Below, in pieces: positions 50,642 through 59,285 of a stretch of 64,000 nucleotides of DNA. Below the pieces are notes generated by a model. That model was not told the DNA's origin. It did no database searches and saw only the letters and a list, made by a program, of their open reading frames with translations. Within the stretch, counting starts at the first letter, position 1. The number at the start of each line of letters is the position of its first letter. The stretch is from the NCBI RefSeq assembly GCF_004214835.1, contig NZ_PIQJ01000001.1:1054001-1118000 (forward strand), written 5' to 3'. The position numbers and the translations under genes are program-made. The DNA comes from Pseudidiomarina tainanensis. GTDB lineage: Bacteria; Pseudomonadota; Gammaproteobacteria; Enterobacterales; Alteromonadaceae.

Positions 50642-51632
50642 GCGTTTCCACCTCAATTAGTGGGAAGTGACATGCATATTGATGTTGTTTTAATTTGCTC
50701 AAACGCGGTGAATGAATACATGCACGTCGCGCATTGGGGCATCGTGGCCCGAGACGACAACCAATTGGCATATGTTGCAACGTCGGTATCGCTCCGGTAA
50801 GCGTTGGCAAACGAGTTTTCGGCGCGACATCCTGATTGAAAAAGCTCATTTTCAACATTGCATCGGTATAGGGATGAAAGGGCTCACTCATGATTTTTTC
50901 TGTGGGCCCCGTTTCCATCAACTGACCACAATAAACCAAACTCATCCGCTGAGTTTCTGGAATGATTGCCGTTAAATCCTGTGTAATCATGAGAATACTC
51001 ATGCCTTGGCTAGAACTTAGCTTGGCGAGTAACCGATAAATTTGATTACGGGTATTGGGCTCCATTGCAGTAGTCGGTTCGTCGGCAATTAATAACTTGG
51101 GGTTATGAGCAATTGCCATGGCAATACTGACTTTCTGCGCAATACCTTCCGAGAGTTGTTGTGGATAGCTGTTCATTACTTTTTCAGCATCTTTAATGCC
51201 AACGCGATGTAATAAGCGCTCGGCGCGAACCGTACGCGTTGCCTTGCGACGTAAGTAAACACCCTTCAGTTCGCTTTGTGGAATTGTTTCGCGTAATTGT
51301 TCGCCGATTTTTGTGTTGGGATCGAGATAACTACCTGGATTTTGAAAAATCATGGCCATATCACGCCCAGTAACCAAGCGTCTTTGAACGGGATTGAGCG
51401 CCAATAAGTCATAGTGTCGCCACCACAGTCGGTCGGCGGTTATTTTCCAGCGCGGATTGATAAATCCCATAATTGCTTTGGCGAGCAAGCTCTTACCGGA
51501 ACCTGACTCACCGACCAGTGTATGAATTTCGCCCTCAGCAAGCTGTAAACTCAATTTATCCAGAACTTTCACGGTGCCCGCACTGGTTTCGAGTTCAATG
51601 GTTAGATTGCGAATATCTAAAATATTGCTCAT
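50634..51632 (-). CDS. sapD: ABC transporter ATPase SapD
   Basis: A 332-residue ATPase with Walker A GESGSGKSL, signature LSEGIAQKVSIAMA and Walker B LLIADEPTTAMEP, plus the C-terminal oligopeptide-transporter-type extension containing a Cys cluster (GCRLGPRCPNARRAC). The ABC signature has Glu-Gly-Ile (LSEGIAQ) where LSGGQ is usual, a known SapD feature. Overlaps sapC by four bases. Confidence 0.92.
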   Translation of the reverse strand: MSNILDIRNLTIELETSAGTVKVLDKLSLQLAEGEIHTLVGESGSGKSLLAKAIMGFINPRWKITADRLWWRHYDLLALNPVQRRLVTGRDMAMIFQNPGSYLDPNTKIGEQLRETIPQSELKGVYLRRKATRTVRAERLLHRVGIKDAEKVMNSYPQQLSEGIAQKVSIAMAIAHNPKLLIADEPTTAMEPNTRNQIYRLLAKLSSSQGMSILMITQDLTAIIPETQRMSLVYCGQLMETGPTEKIMSEPFHPYTDAMLKMSFFNQDVAPKTRLPTLTGAIPTLQHMPIGCRLGPRCPNARRACIHSPRLSKLKQHQYACHFPLIEVETHD

Positions 51633-52528
51633 GTGCCACGTATCCGTTCTTGAATCGCTGCTCGTAAACTATCGCCGAGTACGTTAATGGAAAGCACGGT
51701 TAAGAATAATGCTACACCAGGAAGCACCATTGTCCATGGTAACAGGTAGACCTGATCAAGGCTGCGTGCAAGCATCGTTCCCCATTCTGGGGCTGGAGCT
51801 TGAACGCCGAGACCGAGAAATCCAAGTGCTGCTATATCGAGAATTGCAGTTGATAATGCAAAAGTGACTTGCATAACCACAACGGAGGTAATATTCGGGA
51901 AAATAACCCGTGTAAGGATATACCAACGCGAGCACCCGTTGAGTTTGGATGCGATGACATATTCTTTACTACGTTCCTCATAAAAGGCGTTATGGACGCT
52001 ATGAATAAATTGTGGAATCAACACCAAAGTGATGGCAATCATCACGGTATGTAAAGCTGGCCCAAGAATCGCAATGATGATCAGGGCTAATAATAATGAA
52101 GGAATCGACAATACCACATCGAGCAAGTGGTTGAGAGTAGAGGATTGTACTCCTCGGCTCATACCAGCCCAGGCGCCGATAGCAATGCCGATGATTGCAG
52201 CTGTAGCGGTTGCAATAAGCGGGTATCCAAGACTATAGACTGCGCCGCTAATTACCCGCGAAAGCAAATCTCGACCTAAGTCGTCGGTACCAAATAGAAA
52301 TCGAATTTGCCCGTCATCATGCCAAGCCGGTGGTTGAGAAATCGCATCACTAAACTGAGCATCTGGGCTGTATGGCGCAATAAGTGGTGATAACACCATA
52401 ATCAACAGCAAAAAACTAAAAATATAGAATGCTGCGACGGCAAATGGATTGGTGTTCATGTGCAGCCACAACGCCCGCAATGGCGAGGGTTCGCGATATT
52501 GATAATAGATGCTGCGATTATTCGGCAT
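51629..52528 (-). CDS. sapC: Permease SapC
   Basis: A 299-residue inner-membrane permease of the DppC/OppC family with an N-terminal helix (about 28-48) and a five-helix transport domain. FGTDDLGRDLLSRVISGA and the EAA-type loop (YVIASKLNGCSRWYILTRVI) are typical. Overlaps sapB by 11 bases. Confidence 0.92.
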   Translation of the reverse strand: MPNNRSIYYQYREPSPLRALWLHMNTNPFAVAAFYIFSFLLLIMVLSPLIAPYSPDAQFSDAISQPPAWHDDGQIRFLFGTDDLGRDLLSRVISGAVYSLGYPLIATATAAIIGIAIGAWAGMSRGVQSSTLNHLLDVVLSIPSLLLALIIIAILGPALHTVMIAITLVLIPQFIHSVHNAFYEERSKEYVIASKLNGCSRWYILTRVIFPNITSVVVMQVTFALSTAILDIAALGFLGLGVQAPAPEWGTMLARSLDQVYLLPWTMVLPGVALFLTVLSINVLGDSLRAAIQERIRGT

Positions 52529-53549
52529 CGATCTCTTTCCTCACTTGCGGATAACGCCAGGCATGTAATAAATCGACAAGAACATTCACGAGAAGAATTA
52601 ACGAGGCTAGGATTAACAAGCCAGCCTGAATAACAGGGAAGTCTCGCTCATAAATACTTTTTACCAACCAACTGCCAAGCCCTGGCCAATTAAAGATAAC
52701 TTCGGTAATTACGATATTAGTCATCAGTACGCTAAATTGTAGGCCGAGTTGCCGTACAACAGGCTGCAAAGCGTTGGGCAGGGTATGGCGAAGCATAATC
52801 GTTGAATCACTCAAGCCCCGCGCGCGCGCTGCCTTGATATAGTTTTGTTGCAGGGTATCGAGTACAGCGTTACGCATAATACGAATTAACATCGTTAATG
52901 GCATCATCGCCAATACAATGACGGGTACCCATAAGTGATTGAGGGCATCGTAGAATGCCGCTGATTTAAATGGCGAGTCACTGAGCCAAATATCGATCAG
53001 TATGGAACCAGTTTGCGTTTCAATCGCATAAAGCGGATTAATTTGACCCGAAATAGGGCTCCAACCGAGTTTGATTGCGAATAATAAAATGAAGAGCTGA
53101 GCCAGCCAAAACACTGGAATCGAATACGCGCTTAAGCTAATCCCCATAATAATGCGATCGATAGGGCCGCGTTGTTGCGCTGCAGCATAGACGCCCAGCG
53201 GGATACCTAATACCATTGCTAGCAACATTGCTAGCAAACCAAGCTCTATGGTCGCTCCTAACAATGGCTTTATCTCTGCAAACACCGGTTGTTGAGTGAC
53301 CAGCGACAGACCCCAATCGCTACTCAATAAGTGCCGAATAAACTCGCCATATTGCGTCATCAAGCCGTCGTTAAAACCACGCGCAACGTAGGCTTCTTGA
53401 TACGCCAGAGAATGCGTGTCGGCAATGCCCGTCATGTTGGTAAGCGTATCGCCTGGATACCAGTAGTTCAGCGAAAATATTAACAGCGATAACAACCATA
53501 AGGTAACCAATAATAATACGATACGGCGCAAGCTATAACGGAGCATCAC
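52518..53549 (-). CDS. sapB: Permease SapB
   Basis: A 343-residue permease of the DppB/OppB family: one N-terminal helix (RRIVLLLVTLWLLSLLIFS) and a five-helix domain with the coupling loop NYIKAARARGLSDSTIMLRH. Pairs with SapC. Overlaps sapA by 17 bases. Confidence 0.92.
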   Translation of the reverse strand: MMLRYSLRRIVLLLVTLWLLSLLIFSLNYWYPGDTLTNMTGIADTHSLAYQEAYVARGFNDGLMTQYGEFIRHLLSSDWGLSLVTQQPVFAEIKPLLGATIELGLLAMLLAMVLGIPLGVYAAAQQRGPIDRIIMGISLSAYSIPVFWLAQLFILLFAIKLGWSPISGQINPLYAIETQTGSILIDIWLSDSPFKSAAFYDALNHLWVPVIVLAMMPLTMLIRIMRNAVLDTLQQNYIKAARARGLSDSTIMLRHTLPNALQPVVRQLGLQFSVLMTNIVITEVIFNWPGLGSWLVKSIYERDFPVIQAGLLILASLILLVNVLVDLLHAWRYPQVRKEIDAE

Positions 53550-55155
53550 TTACCCTCCGCGCATAGCGAAAATTAATGCCACCGTAAGGTGGTAGTTCAA
53601 CGCCCTCGATATCGCCGCGGTGCGCTTGAAAACGCAGTGAGTTAGCAATGGGCACAAGAGGTGCTTGCTGCATCACGAAGTCTTCAATCGCTTGATACAG
53701 GTGCTTGCGTTGGTCGAGGTCGCTTTCAGTAATGGCATCAATCAATAGTTGGTCAAACAGCGGATTGCACCATTGTGCGCGGTTATTACCCGAGCGAGCG
53801 GCGGCACAACTTAAGGTTGGTCTAAAAAAGTTATCCGGGTCTGCATTATCAGCGACCCAGCCAATCAATACGCTGTCGTGTTGTCCTGCAACCAGCCGTT
53901 GGCGAAATGTATTCCATTCATAGCTGACAATATTCGCTTGAACACCGACTTGGGCCAAATCAGACTGGATTAATTCAGCCATGCGTTGCGCATTGGGGTT
54001 GTACGCGCGCTGCACCGGCATCGCCCAAATATCCATACTAAAACCATTTGGATAGCCGGCTTCAGCGAGCAACTCTCGTGCTTTGCCGGGGTTATAAGGA
54101 TAGGTTTGCTGCACTGGGCTATATGCCCATGAGGTTTCCGGTAACATGCCAGTCGCTAAACGCGCATTACCGTTATAGATGGTTTGTATAATCGCTGGGC
54201 GATTAATAGCGAGAGCTAAAGCCCGCCGTACCAACACGTTATCGAAGGGCGGATGCTGAGTATTGAACGCCCAGAATGATACGTTCGGACTGACTGAACT
54301 ACCGACTTGAATTTCTGCGCCTTGATCAAGTTGTGATAATTCATCGACCAATGGATAAGGAATGACATCGCATTCGCCAGTCACTAGCTTGAGCATACGC
54401 TTATTAGCGTTTGGCGTAATGACATAAACTAAGGTTTTGATTTCAGGCTGTTCGCGCCAATAGCCTTCGTGAGCGCTGTAACGAATCACGAAATCTTTTC
54501 GAAATAGCTCAAATTCAAAAGGGCCTGTGCCAATTGGTAGGCGGTCAATTTGCTCAGGCTTCCCCGTTTCAAGTAGCTGTTCGGCATACTCCTGCGATAA
54601 TACAACGGCGAAGTCAGTGGCTAAATTGGCTAAAAATGAACTATCCGATTGAGTTAAATGAAAATCGACGGTGTAATCGTCTACTTTTTCAACTTTTTCA
54701 ATGAGTTTGATCAAGCCGCTCGAGCGAAAAAACGGATAACGCCCGCCATTTACTTGATGATAAGGGTGTTGTTCATTGAGCCAACGTTGAAAACTAAACA
54801 GCACATCGTCAGCATTAAATGTGCGTGTTGGCGTGAACCACTCGGTAGTATGAAATTGGACATTTTCACGCAAGTTAAAGCGATAGCGTTGGCCTTGCTC
54901 AAATGCCTGCCAACCGCGTGCAAGCGCTGGCACAAATTGTTGTTGCTTGGCATCATAATCTAAGAGTCGATCATAAAGCTGCGCCGAAGTCGCATCAACG
55001 GTGGTACCCGAAGTCACTAATTGAGGGTTAAAGATTTCCGGATTACCCTCTGAGCAATAGACTAAGCCATCTTGATAAACTTCACTGTCTGTTTGCACTG
55101 GGCCGCATGCGGCCAGTACTAACGTACTTGACGCTATCATGAGCTGTTTAAGCAT
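53533..55155 (-). CDS. sapA: Substrate-binding protein SapA, lipoprotein form
   Basis: A 540-residue family 5 extracellular solute-binding protein. The N-terminus MLKQLMIASSTLVLAACG ends in a perfect lipobox (LAAC, Cys17), so it is predicted to be lipid-anchored, unlike the soluble E. coli SapA. YCSEGNPEIFNPQLVTSGTT is the SapA-type N-terminal segment. Its ATG overlaps the pspF stop by one base (TAATG), coupling the two genes. Confidence 0.92.
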   Translation of the reverse strand: MLKQLMIASSTLVLAACGPVQTDSEVYQDGLVYCSEGNPEIFNPQLVTSGTTVDATSAQLYDRLLDYDAKQQQFVPALARGWQAFEQGQRYRFNLRENVQFHTTEWFTPTRTFNADDVLFSFQRWLNEQHPYHQVNGGRYPFFRSSGLIKLIEKVEKVDDYTVDFHLTQSDSSFLANLATDFAVVLSQEYAEQLLETGKPEQIDRLPIGTGPFEFELFRKDFVIRYSAHEGYWREQPEIKTLVYVITPNANKRMLKLVTGECDVIPYPLVDELSQLDQGAEIQVGSSVSPNVSFWAFNTQHPPFDNVLVRRALALAINRPAIIQTIYNGNARLATGMLPETSWAYSPVQQTYPYNPGKARELLAEAGYPNGFSMDIWAMPVQRAYNPNAQRMAELIQSDLAQVGVQANIVSYEWNTFRQRLVAGQHDSVLIGWVADNADPDNFFRPTLSCAAARSGNNRAQWCNPLFDQLLIDAITESDLDQRKHLYQAIEDFVMQQAPLVPIANSLRFQAHRGDIEGVELPPYGGINFRYARRVSDAPL

Positions 55156-56255
55156 TAACCTTGTCCCTCAAGCAACGCGTACTTTTTTAAGTAACCACGC
55201 AATTGATGATAGGTGAGTCCCAGCAGGTCTGCTGTTTTCTTTTGGTTAAATTGCGCATGTTGCAGTGCACGTTGAATAACTTCGATTTCAAACTCAGCGG
55301 TAATTTCTTTGAAATCAATGCCGCCGTTATCAAAATCAACACAGACACCAACCGCTTCTGAGCCGTTATTCGCGCTTGCCACAGGTGCAGGTACTCGCGT
55401 ATCTGGTTCGGCTTTTGTAACCTTAGTTTCAGTTTGCGGGGTGGCATCACGATGCGGCGCAGCAGCTGGGCGGTAGGGGCTATGAAATGGATCAATAACA
55501 ATGTCATTTACTGGCACATGACCGTTACCGATTCGATAAACAGAGCGTTCGACAACGTTTTTTAATTCACGGACATTGCCTGGCCATTGATAATCGAGCA
55601 ACGTTTTGCGCGCTTGTTCGGTAAAGCCACTAAACAGTTCGTAGTCAAGTTCACGCGCCATTTGTATGGCAAAGTGTTCAGCGAGTACCAAAATATCTTC
55701 ACGACGCTCACGCAGTGGCGGTAAGGTAATCACATCAAAAGCTAAGCGATCAAGTAAATCGGCTCGAAACTTTCCCGAATCTGCCAAGCTTGGGAGATCC
55801 TCATTGGTTGCTGCAATTAAGCGCGTATCAACGCGGACTGTTTTAGTGCCGCCAACGCGCTCAAATTCACCGTACTCGATAACGCGCAAGATTTTTTCCT
55901 GCACCAACGCCGAGGTGTTGGCTAACTCGTCAAGAAATAAGCTACCGCCGTCGGCGCGCTCAAATCGACCCTCGTGGCGTTTCTGGGCGCCGGTAAAAGC
56001 TCCCGCCTCATGACCAAACAGTTCACTTTCGAGCAGACTCTCGCTCAGGGCAGCACAATTAAGCTTAATGTAGTTTTGCTCCCAACGCTTCGAAAGAAAG
56101 TGCAAGCGCGCGGCTATGAGTTCTTTACCGGTACCGCGTTCGCCAATAATGAGTACTGGTTTGTTTAAAGGAGCGATTTGAGAAACTTGCTCAAGAACGG
56201 CGAGAAAGCTGTTGGCTTGTCCGATTAAATTATCAGCTTCGCGGAAGCGGCTCAT
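55155..56255 (-). CDS. pspF: Psp operon transcriptional activator PspF
   Basis: A 366-residue sigma-54 enhancer-binding protein without a receiver domain. AAA+ core with Walker A GERGTGKE (38-45), the sigma-54-contacting GAFTGA (85-90), Walker B GGSLFLDEL, and a C-terminal Fis-type helix-turn-helix (KKTADLLGLTYHQLRGYLKK). A linker of about 80 residues before the HTH is longer and more charged than in E. coli (325 residues). ATG 56255 restores the known N-terminus. PspA would hold it inactive until membrane stress. Divergent from pspA, upstream of sapA. Confidence 0.95.
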   Translation of the reverse strand: MSRFREADNLIGQANSFLAVLEQVSQIAPLNKPVLIIGERGTGKELIAARLHFLSKRWEQNYIKLNCAALSESLLESELFGHEAGAFTGAQKRHEGRFERADGGSLFLDELANTSALVQEKILRVIEYGEFERVGGTKTVRVDTRLIAATNEDLPSLADSGKFRADLLDRLAFDVITLPPLRERREDILVLAEHFAIQMARELDYELFSGFTEQARKTLLDYQWPGNVRELKNVVERSVYRIGNGHVPVNDIVIDPFHSPYRPAAAPHRDATPQTETKVTKAEPDTRVPAPVASANNGSEAVGVCVDFDNGGIDFKEITAEFEIEVIQRALQHAQFNQKKTADLLGLTYHQLRGYLKKYALLEGQG

Positions 56256-56283
56256 GGTTAGCACCACGCTGTTATTATCGTTA

Positions 56284-56319
56284 TTGGTGAATTTGACTAA
56301 TTATTAGTGTATTTCATAA
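56284..56319 (+). promoter_or_regulatory. Two PspF-type upstream activating sequences
   Basis: Two related sequences in direct repeat 20 bases apart, two helical turns: TTGGTGAATTTGACTAA (56284-56300) and TTAGTGTATTTCATAA (56304-56319). Both resemble the TTAGTGTA-type core I recall for PspF sites in E. coli, and they sit 80-115 bases upstream of the sigma-54 promoter. They also overlap the pspF promoter region, allowing self-repression. Confidence 0.6.
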
Positions 56320-56357
56320 GCAGGTTGCGTCAAATTATTTTTTGCTCAAAACGGAAA

Positions 56358-56370
56358 AATCAATATATTT
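56358..56370 (+). promoter_or_regulatory. Candidate IHF site in the psp control region
   Basis: AATCAATATATTT matches the IHF pattern WATCAA-N4-TTR at all but the last base. It lies between the activator sites and the sigma-54 promoter, where IHF bending is expected to bring PspF to the polymerase. Confidence 0.6.
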
Positions 56371-56397
56371 AAATAGGTTAGAGCATTTTTAAAAAGT

Positions 56398-56413
56398 TGG
56401 CACGGTATCTGCA
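56398..56413 (+). promoter_or_regulatory. Sigma-54 promoter of pspABC
   Basis: TGGCAC (56398-56403), five bases, CTGCA (56409-56413): the -24/-12 pattern TGGCAC-N5-TTGCA with one mismatch. Expected transcription start is about 12 bases further; the pspA ATG is at 56470. Confidence 0.88.
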
Positions 56414-56469
56414 TAATATTCCAGCGAACAATAACTAAATTTCTATTGACGCTTTATGAGGACACAAAC

Positions 56470-57147
56470 ATGGGTATCTTTACACGTTTTACAGATATCG
56501 TAAATTCAAACCTGAATGCTTTATTGGATAAGGCAGAAGATCCAGAAAAAATGGTTCGTTTGATTATCCAAGAAATGGAAGACACATTGGTTGAAGTTCG
56601 TTCAACATCAGCGCGTCTTATTGCTGAGAAGAAAGACACTGAACGCCAACTCGCACGCTTTGAAAAAGAAGTTGCGGAATGGGAAGCGAAAGCTGAACTC
56701 GCCTTAAGTAAAGAACGTGAAGACCTAGCGCGCTTAGCGTTGGTTGAGAAGCAAAAAGCAACCGCAGATGCGGAAAGCTTGCAAGCTGATATCACTCGTA
56801 TCGATGAGCACTTGAATCGTTTAAGTGAAGAAGTAGGGCAGTTGCAAGAAAAATTGGCCGACGCGAAAGCGCGCCAGAAAACCATTATCATGCGTCAACG
56901 CGCTGTTAGCAGCCGTTTGGAAGTTAAAAAACGCATTGATAGCGGAAAAATCGATGACGCGATGTTGCGCTTTGAGCGATTTGAATCAAAAATTGATGAC
57001 TTAGAGTCGCAAGTTGAAGCTTACGATCTTGGCAAGAAGACATTGCGCGATGAGTTTGCGCAGTTAGAAACTGACGACAAGATTACCGATGAGCTAGAAG
57101 CATTAAAAGCTCGCGTTAAAAAAGATAAAACTGATAAGAACGCGTAA
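56470..57147 (+). CDS. pspA: Phage shock protein A
   Basis: A 225-residue peripheral membrane protein, ESCRT-III-like, that binds stressed inner membrane and inhibits PspF. Starts with the amphipathic helix MGIFTRFTDIVNSNLNALLD; the rest is almost wholly coiled coil. AEDPEKMVRLIIQEMEDTLVEVR is strongly conserved. ATG at 56470 gives the exact family N-terminus; the upstream ATG at 56455 lies too near the promoter and adds unrelated residues. GAGGA precedes the chosen start. Confidence 0.96.
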   Translation: MGIFTRFTDIVNSNLNALLDKAEDPEKMVRLIIQEMEDTLVEVRSTSARLIAEKKDTERQLARFEKEVAEWEAKAELALSKEREDLARLALVEKQKATADAESLQADITRIDEHLNRLSEEVGQLQEKLADAKARQKTIIMRQRAVSSRLEVKKRIDSGKIDDAMLRFERFESKIDDLESQVEAYDLGKKTLRDEFAQLETDDKITDELEALKARVKKDKTDKNA

Positions 57148-57165
57148 TGAGTGGCACTAAGTGAG

Positions 57166-57187
57166 CGGGTGTCGAACCTGACACCCG
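57166..57187 (+). other. Hairpin between pspA and pspB
   Basis: CGGGTGTC (57166-57173), loop GAACCT, GACACCCG (57180-57187): a perfect 8-bp stem followed by AACCTTTT. The short T-tract makes it at best a partial terminator; it could reduce pspBC relative to pspA or protect the pspA message from 3' decay. Confidence 0.75.
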
Positions 57188-57218
57188 AACCTTTTGAACG
57201 ACGAGAGACGAGAAGCAT

Positions 57219-57455
57219 ATGGATATTATAGCCCCACTGATTGGCGCACCGATTATTTTATTTATGATTTTTGTGGCGCCGATTTGGATCATCATGCATT
57301 ACCGTAGCCAGCGTAAAATTGGTCAAGGCTTAAGCCAAGATGAATTGCTGCAGCTACAGGAGCTTGCTCATCAAGCTGAGCGCATGCGTGATCGGATAAA
57401 AACGCTAGAGTCAATTCTAGATGCGGAGTCACCAAAGTGGAGAGACCGCGTATGA
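57219..57455 (+). CDS. pspB: Phage shock protein B
   Basis: A 78-residue inner-membrane protein: one membrane helix (residues 3-27, IIAPLIGAPIILFMIFVAPIWII) followed by a cytoplasmic coiled coil (about 40-70, ELLQLQELAHQAERMRDRIKTLE). With PspC it senses envelope stress and recruits PspA. Overlaps pspC by four bases. Confidence 0.94.
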   Translation: MDIIAPLIGAPIILFMIFVAPIWIIMHYRSQRKIGQGLSQDELLQLQELAHQAERMRDRIKTLESILDAESPKWRDRV

Positions 57456-57847
57456 ACCAGGATAACTGTCAACGCAGAACATTAATGCGCGATAAAGCCA
57501 AAGGCAAAATTGCCGGGGTATGCGCAGGTATCGCTGAATATTTTAATATTGAGGTGTGGTTGGTTCGCATTATCGCGGTAACAGCACTTATTTTTAGTTC
57601 GAGCTTTGTTGCCGTCATTTATATTGCCATGTGGTTTATTCTTGACGAAAAAAAGCCGAATCCAGCCGCCCAGCCGTCGCATCATCTTGGCGTTAAAACG
57701 AAGGTCTGGCAGGCTGGTGAACCACCGCAACGCGCGTTTCGAGAGATAAACCAAGAGTTCAGTGAACTCGAGCAATCATTGCAGCGCATTGAACGCTACA
57801 TTACCTCAAACGCCTATAAAATTGATCGTGAACTCGATCGATTGTAA
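57452..57847 (+). CDS. pspC: Phage shock protein C
   Basis: A 131-residue PspC-domain protein: KGKIAGVCAGIAEYFNIEVW leads into a membrane helix (about 38-62, VRIIAVTALIFSSSFVAVIYIAMWFIL) and a C-terminal coiled coil (about 95-131). ATG 57452 overlaps the pspB stop (ATGA); an in-frame GTG at 57437 is less likely. pspD and pspE do not follow. Confidence 0.94.
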   Translation: MNQDNCQRRTLMRDKAKGKIAGVCAGIAEYFNIEVWLVRIIAVTALIFSSSFVAVIYIAMWFILDEKKPNPAAQPSHHLGVKTKVWQAGEPPQRAFREINQEFSELEQSLQRIERYITSNAYKIDRELDRL

Positions 57848-57893
57848 TCGTACCGAATAAGTTACGACACAGCGCACAAATACACCGTGAGTA

Positions 57894-57929
57894 CCCCGTT
57901 GTTCGGATTTGCCGGCAACGGGGTTTTTT
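57894..57929 (+). terminator. Intrinsic terminator of pspABC
   Basis: CCCCGTTG (57894-57901) pairs with CAACGGGG (57916-57923); six T follow (57924-57929). Clear end to the psp operon before the aromatic amino acid genes. Confidence 0.92.
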
Positions 57930-57936
57930 ATGTCAG

Positions 57937-57954
57937 TGGCAAATTTCCGTTACA
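57937..57954 (+). promoter_or_regulatory. TyrR-box-like site upstream of the mgl-phhA-phhB genes
   Basis: TGGCAA, six bases, GTTACA, matching the TyrR box TGTAAA-N6-TTTACA at 9 of 12 positions. It lies 90 bases before the first gene of the operon. Weaker than the sites at tyrR and hpd; support comes mainly from the location. Confidence 0.4.
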
Positions 57955-58043
57955 GCAAAACATGATCAACATCAAAGTTAGCTGTTGCGTTCACTTCAGC
58001 AGAAATGCAATCTGATGCGCAACTACAAGGAGATATTCTGCCA

Positions 58044-59285
58044 ATGCGCACTAACAACAAAGATAAATCGCAATGGCAGCCAGCGACGGTGACGATTCAC
58101 GGCGGTAAGCGCCGTGATGAACATGGCGCTTTGGTTGCACCACTTTATCAAACAGCGACGTTTTCGTTTGAAAATACGGCGCAAGGTTCAGCTCGTTTTG
58201 CGGGTGAAGAAGCCGGTTATATCTACAGCCGGTTAGGGAACCCGACCGTCACCGAGCTTGAAGAGCGCGTTGCTGCGTTGGAGGGCTTTCCAGCTGCAGC
58301 TGCGGCCGCCACCGGAATGGGGGCGGTATCAGCAACCATGCTGGCATTCGTTGAGCAAGGTGATCATGTGCTGGTATCTGATGCGATTTACGGCTGCAGT
58401 TTTGCGTTGTTCTCGCATTTGTTCACCAAGTTTGGCATCACAGTCGACTTTGTTGATATGGCAGATCTCGCGAAAACGCGGGCTGCGATACGCTCAAATA
58501 CCAAGTTGGTATTTCTTGAATCGCCAGTAAATCCGCATTTGAAGGTGATTGATATTCAAGCCATTGCTGATGTTGCACATGAAGTGAACGCGCGCCTAGT
58601 GGTCGATAATACGTTTATGACACCATTATTGCAGCAGCCACGCCAACAGGGCGCTGATTTGGTTTTGCATAGCGCAACCAAATATCTCAACGGACACGGT
58701 GATGTGGTGGCCGGTATTGTCTGTGGTAGCGAAGATGATATTGAGCTGATTAAACTCACTACGCTAAAAGATATGGGCGCGACCATGAGCCCGCACGACG
58801 CGTGGCTGATCTTGCGTGGTCTAAAAACCCTAGATGTTCGTATGGAACGTCATTGCGCGAATGCAGTCAAAGTAGCTGAGTATTTGCGTGCAAAAGACTT
58901 GGTTAAAACAATCTATTTTCCGGGTTTTGCTGATCATCCAGCGCAAGCATTGATGGGTACGCAAATGCACGGGGCTGGCGCGGTCATCGCATTTGAGCTG
59001 CATGGTGATATCAATACCGCGCGTCAATTGTTAGATAGTTTGCAATTGATCACGATAGCGGTGAGTTTAGGCGACGCTGAAACGTTAATTCAGCATCCGG
59101 CGTCAATGACACACTCTCCGTATACACCGGAAGCTCGAGCCGCTGCGGGTATTACGGATACACTGATACGAATTTCAGTTGGGCTTGAGGCGGTAGAAGA
59201 TATTATTGCTGATTTGGAACAGGCATTTGCTGCCTGCAGTAACAGCCAAATGACAACAACAGGGGAACAAGTACGCTATGGGTAA
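58044..59285 (+). CDS. Methionine gamma-lyase-like PLP enzyme
   Basis: A 413-residue transsulfuration-family enzyme. PLP Lys in HSATKYLNGHGD (about residue 215). The segment DAIYGCSFALFSHLF carries the Tyr-Gly-Cys that marks methionine gamma-lyases (Cys116 in the Pseudomonas enzyme), and YSRLGNPTVTELEERVAALEG is also closest to that group. Expected reaction: L-methionine to methanethiol, 2-oxobutyrate and ammonia. ATG 58044 chosen because AAGGAG stands at 58027-58032; ATG 58005 adds 13 residues without a binding site. Overlaps phhA by eight bases, so the two are translated together. Confidence 0.8.
   Translation: MRTNNKDKSQWQPATVTIHGGKRRDEHGALVAPLYQTATFSFENTAQGSARFAGEEAGYIYSRLGNPTVTELEERVAALEGFPAAAAAATGMGAVSATMLAFVEQGDHVLVSDAIYGCSFALFSHLFTKFGITVDFVDMADLAKTRAAIRSNTKLVFLESPVNPHLKVIDIQAIADVAHEVNARLVVDNTFMTPLLQQPRQQGADLVLHSATKYLNGHGDVVAGIVCGSEDDIELIKLTTLKDMGATMSPHDAWLILRGLKTLDVRMERHCANAVKVAEYLRAKDLVKTIYFPGFADHPAQALMGTQMHGAGAVIAFELHGDINTARQLLDSLQLITIAVSLGDAETLIQHPASMTHSPYTPEARAAAGITDTLIRISVGLEAVEDIIADLEQAFAACSNSQMTTTGEQVRYG

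Noticed and set aside
54658-54963. 101-codon plus-strand frame inside sapA
   Set aside because: Antisense to conserved coding sequence and lacks any recognisable motif.
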